IMG/VR virus record: IMGVR_UViG_3300042522_000515
Location: 1-41,189 of that record
Source of the DNA: a virus
DNA: 41,189 nt
Reading direction: 5' to 3' (one strand)
The notes under the pieces are model-generated. The model made no database searches. It saw only the letters and a list, made by a program, of their open reading frames with translations, and had not been told where the DNA came from. Below, one piece after another: positions 36,846 through 41,189 of the stretch (position 1 is its first letter; each line of letters begins with the position of its first letter). The position numbers and the translations under genes are program-made.

Positions 36846-39800
36846 ATGCCTCTTTCTAGATTAGAAAATTTCTTAAAGAATGCAGAAGGTAATATTCTTT
36901 ATGTGAGTCCATCGGATTTTGATGCTACTGATAGTTTTGAGAATCAAGGCAACTCATTAACAAGACCATTCAAAACCATTCAAAGGGCATTAATTGAAGC
37001 AGCAAGATTTTCATATCAAAACGGAAGAAATAACGATAAAATTGATAGAACTACAATTCTAGTTTATCCTGGAACTCACTATATTGATAATAGACCTGGA
37101 TATTCTATTACTGCATCAGGAAGTAATGTTTCTTATAAAAAAAGAACAGGTGCTACAACTTGGACCTCCGCAACTCTCGATGAGTTTGGAACAAATACAA
37201 ATTATGATATTTTAAACACAAATAACGACTTATATAAATTTAATTCAGTTAATGGTGGTGTAATTTTACCCCGTGGTACATCCATTATTGGTTATGATTT
37301 AAGAAAAACAAAAATTCGTCCTCTCTATGTTCCAAATCCAGAAGATACTACTATTGAAAACAGTAGTATCTTTAATGTAACTGGTACTTGTTATTTTAGT
37401 GTTTTTACATTTTTGGATGCGGATACAACAAAGACAGTATTTAGAGATTATACAGACAATAGATTTGTTCCTAATTATTCTCACCACAAATTAGTATCAT
37501 TTGCTTATGCTGATGGTGTAAATAAAGTCGTTTTGGGTGGAACAGAACAGACTGATTTGACTGACCTTGATATGTATTACTACAAGGTCGCAAGAGCATA
37601 TGGTGATTTAACAGGAAGAGGAGTTATTGACTATCCAAGTAATAATGATTTTGAAACTTCTGTTGATGAATACCGTATTGTAGGGTCACTTCAAGCAAAT
37701 CCTTTTGGTATTTCATCAATTTATGGTGGAGATGGTGTCACTACTCCAAAAAATGTTATTACCGTAACAACTAAAGATTTCTTAACAGGAGATGATAAAC
37801 CACACGGATTATCTGTTGATAGTCCTGTTTTGATTTCTGGAATTACCGCAGATTCGGCAGCATTTAATGGTTCATTTACTGTAAAAGAAGTTGTTGGTTT
37901 AACAACATTTACTTATACCTCTACTGCAGCACCAGCAAACGTAACTCCAGCAGCAAGTGATTACGAAAGTGGCATTGTAACAATTGAATCCGACACCGTA
38001 AGTTCTGCATCTCCTTACGTCTTCAACTGTTCTATTCGTTCTGTTTATGGTCTTTGTGGAATGTGGGCGGATGGAGCAAAGGCAGATGGATTTAAGAGTA
38101 TGGTCGTCGCCCAGTATACTGGGGTTTCACTTCAAAAAGATGACAATGCTTTCTTAGTATATGAGAATGGTGCTTATCAAAGTAATGAAACTTTAGATAT
38201 TAACAGCACTCAAAGACCATTGCATACAAATGGAAATGCGATTTATAAACCAGATTATGAGAATACACATATTCGTGTATCAAATAATGGTTTCGTTCAG
38301 TGTGTTTCAATCTTCGCAATTGGTTTTGCTAAACATTTCTTAACCGAAAGTGGTGGTGATATGTCTATCACCAACTCAAACTCCAACTTTGGTGCAATTT
38401 CTCTCGAATCAACTGGATTTAGAAATGAATCATTCGATAGAGATGATGTTGGTTATATTACACACATTATTCCACCAAAAGAGATTGATAATATTGAAAA
38501 TGAAGTTACTTGGTTATCTTTAGATACAGAAAAAATAATTAGTGTTGCAAATACAAGTAAGTTATATCTTTATAATTATAAGTCTTTAGATGTAAAACCA
38601 ACACATCAAGTCGATAATTATAGAATTGGTGCAAGAGTAAATGACAACTTAAATCTTACAGTTATTATTGGAACAGCACAAACAACTTACACAACTCCAA
38701 TTTTAATGACTGTTCCAAGTGGAACAGGTATTTCTTCAAAGAAATCATATACCGTAACAAGAACAGGAACACAAAATGATATTAGCAATAATACATTTAC
38801 ATTAAGTACAAATCATCAAATTTATAATGGTGAAAGTGTAAGGATTTTCAGTGATACAAGTCAAGGACCAGATGGAATTGATGCTGATGTTGTATATTAT
38901 GCAATTACTACAGGATTGGGTTCAAATGAAATCAAAATTGCATATTCTTTAAATGATGCACTTGCAAATCGACCAATTACAGGAATTAATAATAATGGTG
39001 GCATCCTCACGATTGTAAGTTCGGTAACCGATAAGTTTCCTGGTGATTTGGGTCATCCTATTCAATATGATACAACGCAAAACCAGTGGTATATTACAGG
39101 GACAACAACAACTGCAACAAATAAAATTTATGATGCAATTGTAAATTTTGGGTCTGCAACGTTAGGAAATGAAACTGCATCGACTTTTGTAAAACGTAAA
39201 GTTGATACTCGTTCAATTGAAGATAGAATTTATAAAGTTCGTTATGTAATTCCAAAAGAATTTACAAATGCAAGACCACCACAAGCAGGATTTGTACTAC
39301 AAGAAACTAAAACTGTTGGTGTAAGCACAATTTCATTTGACAATACATATACTCTTTCTGGTTCAACTCCACCTGCTTATTTGAGAAATGAAAAAATCAT
39401 CTCAAATGTAACAGTTGGTGCTGTTTCAAATGGAAGTCAAACGGTAACAGCAACAACAGAACTTCCACACGGATTTATAGTTGGAGATAAAGTCAAAGTT
39501 CAAAAAATTAAGAGTACAAATAATCCACTCGGAACTGGTTTAACTTCAACTTATAATGGTTCATATCAAGTTCTTTCAGTTCCAAGTACAAAACAATTTA
39601 CATATCAAATTTCTGGAGTAAAAATTAATCCAGGAACATTCACAAACCTAATCAATGAACGTGACACAAGACAAGAAAGAGACCAATTACCTTTAGTGTC
39701 AAGAGAACAATATTCTGGAAATTATTTTATTTACAGAGTAAATCCAATTAAAAATCATGTTCCAGGAACTGACGGTCAAGATGGAATTTATAATTTAATT

Positions 39801-41189
39801 ATTCTTGCATCAAACGTAAGTCCATCATCAATCGTTGGATATGGAATTTCTCAAAAAGCATTTAATCAGGATGTAAGAAATCTTTATCCACAAATTGACC
39901 GAGATAATTTTGTTTCAGACCCGACTGAAGCAGTTAGTTTTGCTGACATAAAAACATTAGGTAAAGTAGTTACTGGTGATAAGAAAAAATCAATCACTAA
40001 AGAGGCAATCAATAGTTTTATAAGAAATACAAGAATTGGTTTTGGAATTACTGGTATATCTACAAGTGGAATTGCGGGAACAACAATTACCGTTTATACG
40101 GATGTAGAACACACATTAAACTCATTAAAACGAGTATCAATTTCTGCTGCTGGTGCTGGTTATGGAAATACTACAATTTATGCATCAAGTCTTACTGGTG
40201 GTTCTGGTGCAAATGGTTCTGTAAGGGCAAATTTAGCAGCAGGAACAGTTCAATCTGTAAGTATTGTTGACCCAGGTTCTGCTTATGTGGTTGGAAATAC
40301 ACTCACAGTTTCTGGTTCTCCAGGAATTACACCTTCCGTCAATTCAACATTATCAGTTACAGAAATCAATAATAATGTTGGTGATGGTATTGAACTTTCT
40401 GGATTCAATCAAACTGATTTAAATGGTGTATTTAAGATTTTAAGTGTTCCGACATCTAAATCTTTTACAATTTACAATCCATCTGGAACAACTTCTTATA
40501 ACGAAAATACTAATGGAAGAATACCAACTGCAGTCTTAGCATCAAAAGGAGTTGGAATTACTTCATTCCGTTTTGATACCGTATCAACAGGTATTGTTAC
40601 CGTTACTACATTATCAGCACACGGATTGCTTTCAGGAAATAAATTCACAATTGTTGGAAGCGGTCATACAATTTATGATAGTTCTTTCTTTGTTAAAGAA
40701 AATGTTGGTCTCAATACATTTACATTCTATGTTGGTATTGTAACTCAAACAAAAGCATCAACAACAGGAACTCTTCTTAAAGGTGCTATAAGTGCTAATG
40801 CACTTAACTTGACTAGGGGTGAGGAAAATCTTGGGTCAAGAGCATCGTACATTTATGCTGGCATTACCACATCATTAACTACAACACTTACAACTTCTAG
40901 TTCTACTGTTGGATTGAGTAGTGCTGCTGGATTTAATCGAGGTGATTATGTTTTAATTAATGCTGAAATTCTTCGTCTTGCAAGTTCTCCAACTGGAAAT
41001 ACATTTACGGTTCTTCGAGGTCAATTTAGCACATATAAAACAACTGCTGAGGTTGGAACTCAGGTTAAGAAGATTGATATTCTTCCTATGGAGGTTCGTA
41101 GACCTTCATTTATGAGAGCATCAGGACATACCTTTGAATATCTTGGATATGGTCCAGGAAACTATTCAACTGGTATGCCACAAAAGCAA
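36846..41189 (+). CDS. Giant virion structural protein, 5' part (runs off window)
   Basis: From ATG 36846 (MPLSRLENFLKNAEGNILYV) the frame appears open to the end of the window; I checked it at several points rather than codon by codon. That gives at least 1448 residues. The first 450 residues look like a pectate-lyase-type beta-helix (ILYVSPSDFDATDSFENQGN, RPFKTIQRALIEAARFS, ILVYPGTHYIDNRPG, WADGAKADGFKSMVVAQYTG). Long beta repeats follow, with 'SAAGAGYGNTTIYASS' modules (about 1095-1166). The visible end contains SGHTFEYLGYGPGNYSTGMP, which I recall from the very large structural proteins of T4-like cyanophages. Probably a long adhesin or baseplate-attached protein. It has its own late-like box and is isolated by a terminator. 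Confidence 0.88.
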   Translation, partial: MPLSRLENFLKNAEGNILYVSPSDFDATDSFENQGNSLTRPFKTIQRALIEAARFSYQNGRNNDKIDRTTILVYPGTHYIDNRPGYSITASGSNVSYKKRTGATTWTSATLDEFGTNTNYDILNTNNDLYKFNSVNGGVILPRGTSIIGYDLRKTKIRPLYVPNPEDTTIENSSIFNVTGTCYFSVFTFLDADTTKTVFRDYTDNRFVPNYSHHKLVSFAYADGVNKVVLGGTEQTDLTDLDMYYYKVARAYGDLTGRGVIDYPSNNDFETSVDEYRIVGSLQANPFGISSIYGGDGVTTPKNVITVTTKDFLTGDDKPHGLSVDSPVLISGITADSAAFNGSFTVKEVVGLTTFTYTSTAAPANVTPAASDYESGIVTIESDTVSSASPYVFNCSIRSVYGLCGMWADGAKADGFKSMVVAQYTGVSLQKDDNAFLVYENGAYQSNETLDINSTQRPLHTNGNAIYKPDYENTHIRVSNNGFVQCVSIFAIGFAKHFLTESGGDMSITNSNSNFGAISLESTGFRNESFDRDDVGYITHIIPPKEIDNIENEVTWLSLDTEKIISVANTSKLYLYNYKSLDVKPTHQVDNYRIGARVNDNLNLTVIIGTAQTTYTTPILMTVPSGTGISSKKSYTVTRTGTQNDISNNTFTLSTNHQIYNGESVRIFSDTSQGPDGIDADVVYYAITTGLGSNEIKIAYSLNDALANRPITGINNNGGILTIVSSVTDKFPGDLGHPIQYDTTQNQWYITGTTTTATNKIYDAIVNFGSATLGNETASTFVKRKVDTRSIEDRIYKVRYVIPKEFTNARPPQAGFVLQETKTVGVSTISFDNTYTLSGSTPPAYLRNEKIISNVTVGAVSNGSQTVTATTELPHGFIVGDKVKVQKIKSTNNPLGTGLTSTYNGSYQVLSVPSTKQFTYQISGVKINPGTFTNLINERDTRQERDQLPLVSREQYSGNYFIYRVNPIKNHVPGTDGQDGIYNLIILASNVSPSSIVGYGISQKAFNQDVRNLYPQIDRDNFVSDPTEAVSFADIKTLGKVVTGDKKKSITKEAINSFIRNTRIGFGITGISTSGIAGTTITVYTDVEHTLNSLKRVSISAAGAGYGNTTIYASSLTGGSGANGSVRANLAAGTVQSVSIVDPGSAYVVGNTLTVSGSPGITPSVNSTLSVTEINNNVGDGIELSGFNQTDLNGVFKILSVPTSKSFTIYNPSGTTSYNENTNGRIPTAVLASKGVGITSFRFDTVSTGIVTVTTLSAHGLLSGNKFTIVGSGHTIYDSSFFVKENVGLNTFTFYVGIVTQTKASTTGTLLKGAISANALNLTRGEENLGSRASYIYAGITTSLTTTLTTSSSTVGLSSAAGFNRGDYVLINAEILRLASSPTGNTFTVLRGQFSTYKTTAEVGTQVKKIDILPMEVRRPSFMRASGHTFEYLGYGPGNYSTGMPQKQ

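Noticed and set aside
40552-40743. 63-aa plus-strand ORF in another frame
   Set aside because: It is a shadow of the giant structural gene, which appears to stay open through this region.

Overview
The window is a piece of a T4-like cyanophage genome (a myovirus of marine Synechococcus or Prochlorococcus). It is AT-rich, densely packed with short start/stop overlaps, and joins a photosystem II gene (psbD) to T4-type genes: gp33, gp59, gp32, gp53, gp48, gp4, gp26, a gp51-like gene, gp27 and gp5. It also has cyanophage accessory genes (phoH, thyX, a DUF1825-like gene). I saw no tRNA, rRNA, CRISPR array or insertion sequence. Both end genes are cut by the window: psbD lacks its start, and the last gene runs off the right edge.

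Layout. (1) 1-1068: 3' part of psbD, a coupled 44-aa membrane peptide, a terminator and a tiny membrane peptide. (2) 1088-4844: small accessory genes, including a 355-aa protein with an EF-hand-like loop, an HNH nuclease and a glutaredoxin. (3) 4873-5285: a late-type promoter, an RNA resembling the glutamine riboswitch ('Downstream-peptide'/glnA group), two micro-proteins and a terminator. (4) 5317-10281: an early/DNA module (thyX, phoH, PD-(D/E)XK exonuclease, gp33, gp59, DUF1825-like, gp32). gp32 has a sigma70-type promoter and a 9-nt periodic leader. (5) 10293-14953, minus strand: gp4, a 165-aa protein, gp48, a homing endonuclease inserted with its own terminator and late promoter, gp53 and a 98-aa protein. 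(6) 14985-25597, plus strand: tail-tube-like protein, gp26, gp51-like, two large peptidoglycan-hydrolase tail proteins, gp27-like hub, gp5-like OB hub, a separate spike, and a tip or fibre-like protein. (7) 25637-41189: adhesin and fibre genes rich in repeats, one ending in an S74 intramolecular chaperone, two small genes, and a giant partial virion protein.

How it fits together. psbD would sustain photosynthesis during infection. thyX and the nuclease would feed nucleotide supply and DNA metabolism, and phoH is a common phage ATPase gene of uncertain role. gp59 and gp32 serve replication, and gp33 links RNA polymerase to late transcription. The divergent late modules build the baseplate, hub, spike and fibres. 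Late genes tend to be preceded by TATAAATA, AATAAATA or CTAAATA-type boxes 20-40 nt before the start. Early-type genes are preceded by extended -10 boxes placed directly after terminators.

Most notable: the riboswitch and YRGV micro-protein; five AATAC boxes at exact 9-nt spacing in the gp32 leader; a tail protein with an M23 peptidase plus what looks like a circularly permuted Amidase_3 domain; the terminator/late-promoter/inverted-repeat cassette at the homing endonuclease; and near-identical DNA blocks shared between neighbouring fibre genes. All assignments come from reading motifs and gene order; no database search was run.
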